DNA of 15,291 nucleotides from Candidatus Dormiibacterota bacterium (GCA_955651875.1 CATPAP010000280.1:1-15291), one strand, 5' to 3'. Counted from the stretch's first letter, positions 7,019 to 14,679 are shown. Notes: a model not told the origin generated them from the sequence alone. Translations and numbers: made by a program.

Positions 7019-8269
7019 CTACTCGACGCGCGAGAAGGCGAGGCAGGCGTTGTGGCCGCCGAATCCGAACGAGGTGCTGATGGCGAGGTCGATGCGCTGG
7101 TCGCGGCCCACGTTGGGGACGTAGTCGAGGTCGCACTCGGGGTCCGGCTCGTCGAGGTTGATCGTGGGCGGCACGTACTGGTCACGAATGGCCAGAACAG
7201 CGATGATCGCCTCGAGGGCACCGCCAGCGCCGAGGAGGTGCCCGTGCATCGACTTGGTCGACGACATCGGCACCGTCGCGGCGACTTCGCCGAGGGCCGC
7301 CTTCATGGCCTTGGTCTCGGCGGCGTCGTTGAGCTGCGTGCCGGTTCCGTGCGCGTTGATGTAGCCGATGTCGGCCGGCGCGGCGTGGGCGCGCTCGAGC
7401 GCACGCAGCACGCAGCGGCGGGCGCCGTCGCCGTTGGGCTCGGGCGCGGTGATATGCGACGCGTCCGCGGTGGCTCCGTAGCCGCTCAGCTCCGCGTAGA
7501 TATGCGCGTCACGGCGCCTGGCGGAGTCGAGTTCCTCGAGCACCACCATCGCCGCTCCCTCACCGATCACGAAGCCGGCGCGATCGCGGTCGAAGGGACG
7601 CGAGGCGCGCTCGGGCTCGTCGTTGCGCGTCGAGAGCGCCTGCATGGCGTTGAAGGATCCGACACCAAGCGCGCACACCGATGCCTCGGTGCCACCGGCG
7701 ATCACCGCGGTGGCGTCGCCGCGCCGGATCCACTCGGCCGCCTCGCCGAGCGCGTGTGCGGCTGACGCGCAGGCACTGACCACCGCGAAATTCGGGCCCT
7801 TGGCGCCGTGCTCGATGGCGATCATGCCCGCCGGCATGTCGACGATCATCGAGGGCACGGTGAACGGCGACACCCGTCGCACACCCTGCTGGTGAAGATT
7901 GAGGGCGGCGCGCTCGAGAATCTCGAGCCCGCCGACGCCTGACGCGACGAGGACACCCATGTCCTCACTGATGGACGCGATGTCCAGGCCGGAGTCGGTC
8001 ACGGCCTCGCGCGCGGCGACGAGAGCAAGCTGGATGCAGCGGCTGGTCCGGCGGGTCTCCTTGACACCAAGCACGGCGACCGGGTCGAAGCCCTTCACCT
8101 CGGCGGCGATGCGGGTGGGCAGCGCCGACGCGTCGAACTGGGTGATCGGTCCGACACCGCTGGTGCCTGCGCGGCACGCCTTCCACGTCGATTCGACGTC
8201 GAGGCCGAGCGGGGTGATCGCGCCGAGGCCCGTGATGACGATGCGGACACGTCCGTTGCCGTTGCTCAC
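7019..8269 (-). CDS. fabF: 3-oxoacyl-[acyl-carrier-protein] synthase II
   Basis: This 416-residue condensing enzyme elongates acyl-ACP with malonyl-ACP in fatty-acid synthesis. The Cys-His-His triad is intact: Cys167 (VSACASAAHAL), His307 (NAHGTGTQLND) and His344 (TKSMHGHLLGAGG, with Lys339). The first strand (RIVITGLGAITPLG) and the closing STSFGFGGHNACL are standard. The length matches FabF exactly. Start GTG 8269 was chosen because GAGG lies about 7 nt upstream and family similarity begins there; the frame stays open to 8371, but that stretch belongs to the upstream gene. Only one base separates it from the enoyl-reductase stop, so the two are almost certainly co-transcribed. No acp, fabD, fabH or fabG is in the window. 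Confidence 0.95.
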   Translation of the reverse strand: MSNGNGRVRIVITGLGAITPLGLDVESTWKACRAGTSGVGPITQFDASALPTRIAAEVKGFDPVAVLGVKETRRTSRCIQLALVAAREAVTDSGLDIASISEDMGVLVASGVGGLEILERAALNLHQQGVRRVSPFTVPSMIVDMPAGMIAIEHGAKGPNFAVVSACASAAHALGEAAEWIRRGDATAVIAGGTEASVCALGVGSFNAMQALSTRNDEPERASRPFDRDRAGFVIGEGAAMVVLEELDSARRRDAHIYAELSGYGATADASHITAPEPNGDGARRCVLRALERAHAAPADIGYINAHGTGTQLNDAAETKAMKAALGEVAATVPMSSTKSMHGHLLGAGGALEAIIAVLAIRDQYVPPTINLDEPDPECDLDYVPNVGRDQRIDLAISTSFGFGGHNACLAFSRVE

Positions 8270-8270
8270 G

Positions 8271-9128
8271 TCATTCCTCTTCTTGTTCGTGCGGCTCCGC
8301 CGTGGTGAGCAGCGGTGCGCCCTGCGAGTGGTAGCCGCCGTCGACGTGGACCACCTCACCGCTGATACCACGTGCCATGTCGCTGAGCAGGAACGCGACG
8401 GTGTCGGCGACCGGGCTGGCGTCGGCCGCGTCCCATCCTAGCGGGGCCTGTCCGGACCACGCGTCCTTGAGGGTGCGGAAGCCGGGGATCGAGCGCGCCG
8501 CCACGGTCTCGAGCGGGCCGGCGGAAACGGTGTTGACGCGGACGTGCCGCGGGCCGAGGTCGCGGGCGAGGTAGCGGCCGATCGCCTCCAGCGCGGCCTT
8601 GGCCGGACCCATCCAATCGTAGAGCGGCCAGGCCAGCGTGCCGTCGAAGGTCAGCGAGACCAGGGCTCCGCCAGTTGATGGCATGAGTGGCACAAACTCG
8701 GCGGCGAGCGTCTTGAACGAGAAGCTGCTCACCTGCCACGCGCTGGCGACCGATGGCCACGGGGCGTCGAGGAAATGGCCGCCGAGGCAGTCCTCGGGAG
8801 CAAAGCCGATGGCGTGGACCACCCCGTCGAGCGATCCCCACCGCGCGCGAACAGCGCCGGCGACGGCGCGCACCTGGTCCGCGTCCGTGACGTCCATCTC
8901 GAGCACGTCGGGGGCAGGGTCGAGCCGCTTGGCGCTGCGCTGGGTGAGGCTCATGGCACGTCCGAAGGAGGTGAGCAAGACTTCGGCGCCCTCACTGTGG
9001 CAGGCCTGCGCGATCGCGAAGGCGATGCTCTTGGGGGTGAGCACGCCGGTGACGAGGATCCGCTTGCCGGCGAGGATGCCGTCGCCTCGCGTGGCGACCC
9101 GTGCGTCGTCGTCCTTGCCGCTCACCAT
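8271..9128 (-). CDS. fabI: Enoyl-[acyl-carrier-protein] reductase (NADH), FabI/InhA type
   Basis: This 285-residue SDR enzyme catalyses the last reduction of each fatty-acid elongation cycle. The family N-terminus GKRILVTGV (21-29) is followed by TPKSIAFAIA, the divergent FabI-type nucleotide loop. HAIGF lies at 105-109. The active site is Tyr160-x6-Lys167 (LYDWMGPAK), with Phe151 nine residues before the Tyr. InhA has this Phe/Tyr spacing, while E. coli FabI has a Tyr ten residues before. PLGWDAADASPVADTVAFLLSD, split over 209-230, also resembles InhA. ATG 9128 and GTG 9125 are both possible; GGAG at 9134-9131 is better spaced from GTG 9125. It lies 31 bp after the IMPase gene and one base before fabF. 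Confidence 0.92.
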   Translation of the reverse strand: MVSGKDDDARVATRGDGILAGKRILVTGVLTPKSIAFAIAQACHSEGAEVLLTSFGRAMSLTQRSAKRLDPAPDVLEMDVTDADQVRAVAGAVRARWGSLDGVVHAIGFAPEDCLGGHFLDAPWPSVASAWQVSSFSFKTLAAEFVPLMPSTGGALVSLTFDGTLAWPLYDWMGPAKAALEAIGRYLARDLGPRHVRVNTVSAGPLETVAARSIPGFRTLKDAWSGQAPLGWDAADASPVADTVAFLLSDMARGISGEVVHVDGGYHSQGAPLLTTAEPHEQEEE

Positions 9129-9159
9129 CTCTCCACAGAGTCCGAGTGCACCGCCCGGG

Positions 9160-9945
9160 TTACGCTACCGCGCGCGTGATCGAGAGCATGCGCTCGTGCC
9201 AGCCCGGTGCGCCCGCGAGGATGTCGCCGCTCAGGAAGACTGCGACCTCGTCGCCGTTCCAGTCGCTGACCACGCCTCCGGCTTCGCGCACCAGAAGGCT
9301 GCCGGCGGCGATGTCCCAGAGCGCCAGGCCGAGCTCGAAGAACCCATCCCACACCGCCGCGGCCGTGTAGGCGAGGTCGAGGCTGGCCGCGCCCGCGCGG
9401 CGCAGGTCCTCAAAGCAGTCCATCGCCGCGGTCATGGCGGGCAGGTACCGTGCTCGGTTCTGGGGGCGGCGGAAGGGGAAGCCCGTGGCCACCACCCCGC
9501 CGGTGGTGGAGTCGCTGACGGCCAGGCGGCGACCGGCTGCGTCGAAGGCGCCCCGCCCGGCCACCGCCGACCAGTGCCCTCCCGTCAGCGGCGCGGCAAC
9601 GACGCCGACGCGGGGGACGCCCTCCTCGACGAGCGCGATCGACACGCCCACCTCGGGGAAGCCGCGCAGGAAGTTGGTGGTGCCGTCGAGGGGGTCGATG
9701 ACCCACATCCGCGGCGACACCTCACCGCCGCGCTCCTCGGCGAGCACGTCGATCGACGGCTCCGCCTCGCGCAGGATCGCCACCGCCGCGGCCTCGGCGG
9801 CGCGGTCCACCACGGTGACGTAGTCACCCGCGCCCTTGAGCTCGGCCTGCGGTGGCTCCCCGGCGCGCCGGGACGCACGAATCACGTCCCCGGCCGCCTG
9901 TGCAGCCGCGGTGGCGAGCGTGCAGAGGTCGCGTTGCGAGCGCAT
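9160..9945 (-). CDS. Inositol-monophosphatase family phosphatase
   Basis: This 261-residue Mg-dependent sugar/inositol phosphatase has normal family length. Metal ligands are visible: Glu70-Glu71 (VLAEERGG), Asp84 and Asp87 in WVIDPLDGTTNF (81-92), and Asp211 in WDIAAGSLLVREAGG (210-224). The segment DYVTVVDRAAE (41-51) is also typical. Substrates in the family include inositol phosphate, histidinol phosphate and fructose bisphosphate; the sequence does not decide between them. Next to enoyl reductase and fabF, a role in supplying inositol for phospholipids is possible but unproven. ATG 9945 has no Shine-Dalgarno; a TAGGCT box lies 6 nt upstream, suggesting a leaderless transcript and a promoter for the IMPase-fabI-fabF unit. 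Confidence 0.9.
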   Translation of the reverse strand: MRSQRDLCTLATAAAQAAGDVIRASRRAGEPPQAELKGAGDYVTVVDRAAEAAAVAILREAEPSIDVLAEERGGEVSPRMWVIDPLDGTTNFLRGFPEVGVSIALVEEGVPRVGVVAAPLTGGHWSAVAGRGAFDAAGRRLAVSDSTTGGVVATGFPFRRPQNRARYLPAMTAAMDCFEDLRRAGAASLDLAYTAAAVWDGFFELGLALWDIAAGSLLVREAGGVVSDWNGDEVAVFLSGDILAGAPGWHERMLSITRAVA

Positions 9946-9949
9946 CCGC

Positions 9950-9965
9950 CGAGCCTACCGGCTCG
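9950..9965 (-). promoter_or_regulatory. Candidate leaderless promoter (-10 TAGGCT) within a hairpin upstream of the IMPase gene
   Basis: The minus strand reads TAGGCT at 9957-9952, a TANNNT box 6 nt before ATG 9945. The box sits in a perfect 6-bp inverted repeat (CGAGCC, TACC loop, GGCTCG). The repeat could be an operator covering the -10, or a weak terminator for the GGDEF-EAL gene that ends 33 bp upstream. Both readings are inference. Confidence 0.4.
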
Positions 9966-9992
9966 CCCCGACACCTGCGCGCCACCCGGCGC

Positions 9993-10010
9993 CGCGCGTT
10001 ACAGCGCGCG
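9993..10010 (-). terminator. GC hairpin spanning the GGDEF-EAL stop codon
   Basis: CGCGCG arms at 9993-9998 and 10005-10010 enclose a 6-nt loop that includes the TAA stop (9999-10001 on the minus strand). No T-run follows. It may contribute to termination together with the hairpin at 9950-9965, but alternating CG is common here. Confidence 0.25.
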
Positions 10011-12686
10011 CGCCAACCTGATTGGTGCGGGGATCTCCTGCGGGAGGGCGAGCAGGGCGAGGTCGACCCCGCCGGCGGCAAGCATGCGGTGGATGGCGTC
10101 GGCCTTGACCGGGTGAGAGAGGTGGTATCCCTGGCCGAGGTGGCAGCCCAGCTCGCGCAGGGTGATGAGCTGCTCGGTGGTCTCGATGCCCTCGGCGATC
10201 ATGGTGAGGTGCAGCGCGTTGCCGATGCCCACGATGGCGCGCGCGAAGTCCCCCTCGTCCTCCTGGTCGTGGAGGTCGTCGACGAACGGCTTGGCGATCT
10301 TGAGGATGTCGACGGGCAGGCGGCGCAGGTAGCTGAGCGAGGAGTAGCCGGTGCCGAAGTCGTCGATGGCGATGCGGATCCCGGCACGCTTCAGGGCCTC
10401 GAGCTTGTCGATGCTGAGGTCCGCGCTGGCGTCGTCGAGAACCATGCTCTCGGTGAGCTCGAGCACCAGCGACGACGGCGGGAGCCCGGTCTTCTCGACC
10501 ACCTCGAGGACGCCGTCGACGAAGCCCGGCTGCTGCAGTTGGCGTGCGGAGATGTTGACGCTGACCCACAACGGGTCCGCCGAGGGAAAGCGCTCCTGCC
10601 AGCGCTTGGTGGCGATGCACGCCTTGCGCAGGACGCGCGCCCCCAGCGCCAGGATCACGCCGGTCTCCTCTGCGGCGGCGATGAAGTCGTCGGGCGCGAC
10701 CATCCCGCGCGTCGGGTGGCGCCAGCGGACCAGCGCCTCGGTGGCCACCAGCCGGCCGCTGACCATGTCGAAGATCGGTTGGTAGTGCACGCCGAACTGG
10801 TCGCCCGAGACGGCGCGCTCGAGGTCGGCGCGGAGCCGGTGGCGAGCGACGATCTCGGCCTCCATCCCGGCGATGAAGAGCACCTTGCGGTCCTTGCCCG
10901 CGTTCTTGGCCGCGTACATGGCGACGTCGGCGTGGCGCATCAGGCGGCTGGCGGTGTCGGTGGCGTCGTCGGAGATGGCCACGCCGATGGAGGCGTGCAC
11001 GGTGACCGACTGGCCGGCGATGGGGAATGGCTCGATCAGTGCCGTGAAGATGCGCTCGGCGACGGCCTCCGCCTCGAGTGGTTCGTCGATGTCCTCGATG
11101 AGCACCGCGAACTCGTCACCGCCCAGGCGAGCCGCCGTGTCGGGGCGGCGCAGCGAGTTGCGCAGCCGCTCGGCGACCCCGATGAGCAGCTGGTCGCCGG
11201 CGGAGTGGCCGAGGGTGTCGTTGACCGTCTTGAAGTCGTCGAGGTCGATGAAGAGCACCGCCACCGGCTTGCCCGTGCGCGCGCGGCGCAGCAGGGCGTG
11301 GTCGATGCGGTCACTGAACAGAGCGCGGTTGGCGAGGTCGGTGAGGGAGTCGTGGAATGCCTGGTGGGACAGCTGGTCCTGCAGCTCGGTGAGACGCGCG
11401 ATCGACTGCTCGAGCCGGCCGTTCTCCAGCGTCGAGCACACCTGGATGGCCAGCGACCGGAACAGGTGCAGGTCGCGCTGGTCGAAGCTGCGCGCGCTGA
11501 CGTGACTGCCGACCAGGAGGCTGCCGACCAGGCGGGTACGGCCGCGGAGCAGCGCCACCATGGCGTGGTCGATCTTGCGCCGGTTGAGCACATCGCGAGA
11601 ACTCGGGGACGCGCTGGCGCGGTCGATGATCACCCCGTCGGAATCCGCTTCGAGGAAGTCGTCGAGGTCGTTGAGGTCGATGGGCACCATCACGTCGGCT
11701 CCGCCGGAGTCGCCCACACGCACGGTGGTGCGGTACGCCTTGTCCCCCGGCCTCGACGGGTAGATGGTCAGCTGGGCGATCTGCGCCTCGAACATGTCGC
11801 GCGCCCGCGCCATCAGGCCCACGATCGCGGTCTCGAGCTCGTGCGACTGGTGCAACACCTCGTCGGCGCCGCGCAGAAACTCGGCGACCCGGCGCTCGCG
11901 TCGCTCCATAAGCAGCGCGCGGTAGCCGCCGAGGAGGACTGCCCCGAGCAGCGCCACCACGAACACCCCCTTGGGGTCGGACCAGAGCAGGTCGACCGCG
12001 ATGAGGCCGTAGCTCGCCGAAGCGCCAATTCCGGCAAGGGCGAGAATCGCGTTCTCGACAGCGAGCGTCCGCGTGACCCGGCCGTCGTAGAGCGCCACCG
12101 CGAACGACGCGGTGAGGCTGGTGAGCAGGAGCACGCCTGCAGCGGCGTAGACCGCGGCGTAGGCGCTCCAATCGAGCTGCGCCAAACCCACGCCCCCGAC
12201 CAGCGTGCGGAAGGTGAGGGTCGCCAGCGCGGCAAAGAAGGCGAACTGTGCGATGCCGAAGCCGGTCCCGGCGTGGTGCAGGTCGCCGCGGCTGATGGCA
12301 GCACCGATGGCGCCGATGAGGAAGGCGAGGATGACCACCCAGCCGGGCGAGAAGAACATGCCTAGCACCAGTGGGGCTGCCGACATCCCCACCGACGGCG
12401 TGCTCCGCCTCACCGTCAGGCTGACGGGCCACCGTTCGGTGATGAAGAAGAGCACCGCGAGGCCCCAGATGGGCAGGGCGTGGTCGGGCGAGAGCACCGG
12501 AAGCTTGAACAGCGCCCGCCCCCACAGCGCGATGGCAGGCACCATGAGGACCGCCGAGAACAGTCGCAGCCTGACGTTCGGACCGGACAGGCGTCCCGCC
12601 TGCACCAGCGCCGGCGTCGACGACCCGGGCGCCGTCGCGGTGGAGAAGCTCACACACGTCCCTTTGGGGCTCGGTTTCTCAGCCAT
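9999..12686 (-). CDS. Membrane-anchored GGDEF-EAL protein (c-di-GMP cyclase/phosphodiesterase)
   Basis: This 895-residue protein can in principle both make and degrade c-di-GMP. Residues about 40-260 hold six or seven hydrophobic helices. Residues about 265-430 form a cytoplasmic GAF-like sensor region. The GGDEF domain (about 440-605) keeps GGDEF at 522-526 and an RxxD inhibitory site (Arg513-Asp516) five residues before it. The EAL domain (about 615-870) keeps Glu650-Ala-Leu, Asn711, LELTES (742-747), Asp775-Asp776, Lys796, AEGIET (831-836) and Gln852. The usual LKID reads LKIA, with Ala798 replacing the Asp. Three starts are possible: GTG 12716, ATG 12686 and GTG 12653. The last has the best Shine-Dalgarno (AAAGGGA, 5 nt). 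It is divergent from the DUF72 gene. Confidence 0.93.
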   Translation of the reverse strand: MAEKPSPKGTCVSFSTATAPGSSTPALVQAGRLSGPNVRLRLFSAVLMVPAIALWGRALFKLPVLSPDHALPIWGLAVLFFITERWPVSLTVRRSTPSVGMSAAPLVLGMFFSPGWVVILAFLIGAIGAAISRGDLHHAGTGFGIAQFAFFAALATLTFRTLVGGVGLAQLDWSAYAAVYAAAGVLLLTSLTASFAVALYDGRVTRTLAVENAILALAGIGASASYGLIAVDLLWSDPKGVFVVALLGAVLLGGYRALLMERRERRVAEFLRGADEVLHQSHELETAIVGLMARARDMFEAQIAQLTIYPSRPGDKAYRTTVRVGDSGGADVMVPIDLNDLDDFLEADSDGVIIDRASASPSSRDVLNRRKIDHAMVALLRGRTRLVGSLLVGSHVSARSFDQRDLHLFRSLAIQVCSTLENGRLEQSIARLTELQDQLSHQAFHDSLTDLANRALFSDRIDHALLRRARTGKPVAVLFIDLDDFKTVNDTLGHSAGDQLLIGVAERLRNSLRRPDTAARLGGDEFAVLIEDIDEPLEAEAVAERIFTALIEPFPIAGQSVTVHASIGVAISDDATDTASRLMRHADVAMYAAKNAGKDRKVLFIAGMEAEIVARHRLRADLERAVSGDQFGVHYQPIFDMVSGRLVATEALVRWRHPTRGMVAPDDFIAAAEETGVILALGARVLRKACIATKRWQERFPSADPLWVSVNISARQLQQPGFVDGVLEVVEKTGLPPSSLVLELTESMVLDDASADLSIDKLEALKRAGIRIAIDDFGTGYSSLSYLRRLPVDILKIAKPFVDDLHDQEDEGDFARAIVGIGNALHLTMIAEGIETTEQLITLRELGCHLGQGYHLSHPVKADAIHRMLAAGGVDLALLALPQEIPAPIRLARAL

Positions 12687-12724
12687 TGTCCGTAGCGCTC
12701 CCGGCAGCCCGGTCACGGCGTGGT

Positions 12725-12730
12725 TACTGT
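12725..12730 (+). promoter_or_regulatory. Possible -10 box of the DUF72 gene
   Basis: TACTGT fits TANNNT and lies 42 nt upstream of ATG 12773, in the divergent gap shared with the GGDEF-EAL gene. It would give a leader of about 35 nt carrying the GGAGG at 12765-12769. No good -35 is visible, so support is weak. Confidence 0.3.
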
Positions 12731-12772
12731 TTGACGATTGCGGGCGACGGTCGCTCAGACAACCGGAGGAAC

Positions 12773-13747
12773 ATGAGCGCGGAGATCCTCGTCGGGACCT
12801 GCAACTGGGCCGACCACAAAGACTTCTACCCGGCCGACCTCGAGAAGGGAAAGCGGCAGCGCGAGAAGCTGGACTACTACGCGCGCTTCTTTCCGATCGT
12901 CGAGATCGACACCAGCTTCTACGGGATCCCGCGTCCGGCCGTGGTCGACAGCTGGGTGGCGCGCACGCCGCCGAGCTTTGCGTTCAACATCAAGGCGTTC
13001 CGCAGCCTGACGCGCCACGAGCGCGAAAGCGGCCGGCCGCGACCGCCGACAACCGAGGAGGTGCGCGACTTCCTCAGCGCGCTGGTTCCGCTCCGTGAGA
13101 GCGGGCGACTCCGGGCGGTGCACTACCAGTTCCCGCCGTGGTTCACCAATCGCCCTGACGCACGGGACGTGCTCCTGGAGACGCGCGAGCGGCACCCCGA
13201 TGACATCGTGGCCATCGAGTTCCGTCACCGCAGCTGGTTCGACCACGATGCCTGGCCGGCGACGGAAGATCTGCTGCGCGAGCTCGACTGCGTGTACGTG
13301 GGTGTCGACGCGCCCCAGCTGGGCAGTGGCACGGCGCCGCCGATGCTCGCGATCACCTCCCCCAAGCTGTGCATCGCGCGTTTTCACGGGCGCAACCGAA
13401 GGACGTGGTACCGCCCGGATGGGCCCACCAGCGACTACCGCTTCAACTACCTCTACACCCCCGACGAACTGGGGGAATGGGTGCCGGCGATCCGCGCTGC
13501 CGCAGAGCGCGGAACGCCTGTGCACGTGCTGCTCAACAACAACCGCAGCAACTACGGGGTGGTCAACGCCTTCGACTTCGGCGCGCTCCTCGACCGTCAC
13601 CTGCCCCAGCCTCCTCAGCCGGTGATCGAGCGGATCGTGGAGCGCGACGGGGTGGTCCCAGCCTGGCTGCACAGCGCTGCGCCGCCGCCGGAGGCCCGCC
13701 CCGACCCGGCTCCGCACGGCCAAGCGGTCCTCGATCTCGGGGGCTGA
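12773..13747 (+). CDS. DUF72 (YecE-like) family protein
   Basis: This 324-residue protein of the DUF72 family has a TIM-barrel fold and no firmly established reaction. Family landmarks are seen in order: GTCNWADHKDFYP near residues 8-20, VEIDTSFYGIP near 43-53, FAFNIKAFRSLT near 68-79, EFRHRSWF near 149-156, ARFHGRN near 203-209, YLYTPDEL near 224-231, and a closing VLLNNNRSNYGVVNAFDF. The C-terminal 40 residues are Pro-rich and probably disordered. ATG 12773 has GGAGG at 12765-12769, three bases away; longer in-frame starts from 12686 lack family similarity. It is divergent from the GGDEF-EAL gene. Nothing in the context indicates its substrate. Confidence 0.9.
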   Translation: MSAEILVGTCNWADHKDFYPADLEKGKRQREKLDYYARFFPIVEIDTSFYGIPRPAVVDSWVARTPPSFAFNIKAFRSLTRHERESGRPRPPTTEEVRDFLSALVPLRESGRLRAVHYQFPPWFTNRPDARDVLLETRERHPDDIVAIEFRHRSWFDHDAWPATEDLLRELDCVYVGVDAPQLGSGTAPPMLAITSPKLCIARFHGRNRRTWYRPDGPTSDYRFNYLYTPDELGEWVPAIRAAAERGTPVHVLLNNNRSNYGVVNAFDFGALLDRHLPQPPQPVIERIVERDGVVPAWLHSAAPPPEARPDPAPHGQAVLDLGG

Positions 13748-13889
13748 GCCGGCCGCCCCTTCCGTCGCAGCCTGATTTGCGCCACAATTGCGGCTGACCG
13801 CTGGTGTCTTTCGCAGCCGGTTCGCTGCACGAGCAGGCGATCGCCTTCGCCCGCCGCTTCACCGGCTTCGCCGTAGGAGGGTTCTCGCA
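13748..13889 (+). promoter_or_regulatory. Leader region upstream of the small protein gene
   Basis: This 142-bp gap includes CACAAT at 13783-13788 (a weak -10 candidate), a perfect 12-bp palindrome AGGCGATCGCCT at 13835-13846, and a pairing GCCGGT (13816-13821) with ACCGGC (13861-13866) that encloses the palindrome. The Shine-Dalgarno TAGGAGGG ends at 13881, 8 nt before the start. A frame opening with GTG 13804 has plausible codon use for about 30 codons (SFAAGSLHEQAIAFARRF) before it runs into the next gene in a different frame. It may be a leader peptide, a decayed gene fragment or chance. Confidence 0.3.
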
Positions 13890-14144
13890 ATGGCAATGGC
13901 GTCCCCCCGACGCAATGACGGCACGCGCCGTCCTGCGCCCAGCGGTATCGTGCTGCGCAACGAGGCCAGCACCCACGAGGTCGAGGTGGCCAAGGCCCTC
14001 AACCAGTGGGCGGTGACGGTGACCGCGCTCGCCGACAACCGGATGATCTGCCAGGACTTTTTCGCCCGGCGCTGGGAGGCCGTGGCCCGCGCCGAGGATT
14101 TCGTGCGCCTGCTCAACCGGACCGAGCCTCCGCCGGGCTGGTGA
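13890..14144 (+). CDS. Small protein of unknown function
   Basis: This 84-residue protein belongs to no family I recognise. The first 20 residues are basic and Pro/Arg-rich (MAMASPRRNDGTRRPAPSG) and look disordered. Residues about 25-80 are mixed helical (EVEVAKALNQWAVTVTALADN, then FFARRWEAVARAEDFVRLLNR). There is no signal peptide or membrane helix, and one Cys. ATG 13890 is supported by TAGGAGGG 8 nt upstream; a second ATG at 13896 is also possible. Its stop overlaps the start of the next gene by 4 bp (GTGA), so the two are translationally coupled and probably act together. Coding status rests on the strong ribosome site, the coupling and codon use. Confidence 0.7.
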   Translation: MAMASPRRNDGTRRPAPSGIVLRNEASTHEVEVAKALNQWAVTVTALADNRMICQDFFARRWEAVARAEDFVRLLNRTEPPPGW

Positions 14145-14650
14145 CCGCCGCCGTGGCGGCGACGACGCTTCCCAAGCGGATCCATCGCCACTACCTGCAC
14201 CACTTCCAGGACCCCCGGCGCGAGCGGCTCTTCCTCTCGTCGATCGGCTTCGATATCGGCGCCATCGGCGCACGGACGATCACCCACCTGATCCGGCGCG
14301 GGGTGGGGCCCTTTCACAATGTCAGCGCCCACGGCCGCCACCTCCACCACCTCGTCTTCGGTATCGCGGCGCTGCTCGGCACCGGCTACGCCTGGCTCGT
14401 CATCGCCGACGACGCCGAGCAGATGCTGCCGATTCACCGCTTCACCGCCTCCCTCTACGGGGTGGGCTCCGCCCTCACTCTGGACGAGTTCGCACTCTGG
14501 CTCGACCTCGAGGACGTGTACTGGACCAAGCGGGGAAAGGTCAGCGTCGAGGCGCTGATGATCTTCGGCGGCGCGCTCTCGATCGGGGTCTGGGGCGCTC
14601 CCTTCCTGAAGGACGCGGCCAGGGAGATGCGGCCGCTCCGAGCCGGCTGA
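14141..14650 (+). CDS. Integral membrane protein with HxxHxHH and acidic helix motif, unknown function
   Basis: This 169-residue membrane protein has hydrophobic segments at about 31-50, 71-89, 103-120 and 135-154. A histidine cluster HGRHLHH (64-70) lies at the mouth of the second helix, and LTLDEFALWLDLEDVYW (112-128) places Asp115, Glu116, Asp122, Glu124 and Asp125 along the third. I recall similar unnamed membrane proteins with this His plus LTLDE...DVYW pattern in actinobacteria, but no assigned function. The pattern would suit metal binding in the membrane; this is inference. Start GTG 14141 overlaps the stop of the small protein gene by 4 bp and has no Shine-Dalgarno of its own, so it depends on coupling. 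It is convergent with the glutaredoxin-like/PDZ gene. Confidence 0.8.
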   Translation: MTAAVAATTLPKRIHRHYLHHFQDPRRERLFLSSIGFDIGAIGARTITHLIRRGVGPFHNVSAHGRHLHHLVFGIAALLGTGYAWLVIADDAEQMLPIHRFTASLYGVGSALTLDEFALWLDLEDVYWTKRGKVSVEALMIFGGALSIGVWGAPFLKDAAREMRPLRAG

Positions 14651-14679
14651 GCCCGACGCGCCGGCCGTTCAGCCGGGCT
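14641..14679. terminator. Inverted repeat across both stop codons of convergent genes
   Basis: AGCCGGCTGA (14641-14650) pairs with TCAGCCGGGCT (14669-14679) with one bulged base. Each arm contains one of the two facing stop codons, and the 18-bp spacer is the whole intergenic gap. No T-run follows on either strand. It may serve as a shared terminator; part of the symmetry could come from the similar codons at both gene ends. Confidence 0.35.

Noticed and set aside
9852..12365. An 837-codon open frame on the plus strand
   Set aside because: It lies antisense to the GGDEF-EAL and IMPase genes, whose catalytic motifs are intact. Its translation is a monotonous Arg/Glu/His/Gly mix with no domain, the usual shadow of a high-GC gene.
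13835..13846. GCGATCGC core as a HIP1-like or origin-related site
   Set aside because: It is a single copy in a high-GC window, with no dnaA or replication genes and no DnaA boxes seen nearby.
13563..14273. A 236-codon minus-strand frame across the DUF72 end and the small gene
   Set aside because: It is an Arg/Ala/Gly-rich low-complexity shadow with no ribosome site or motif, covering the clear plus-strand signals.
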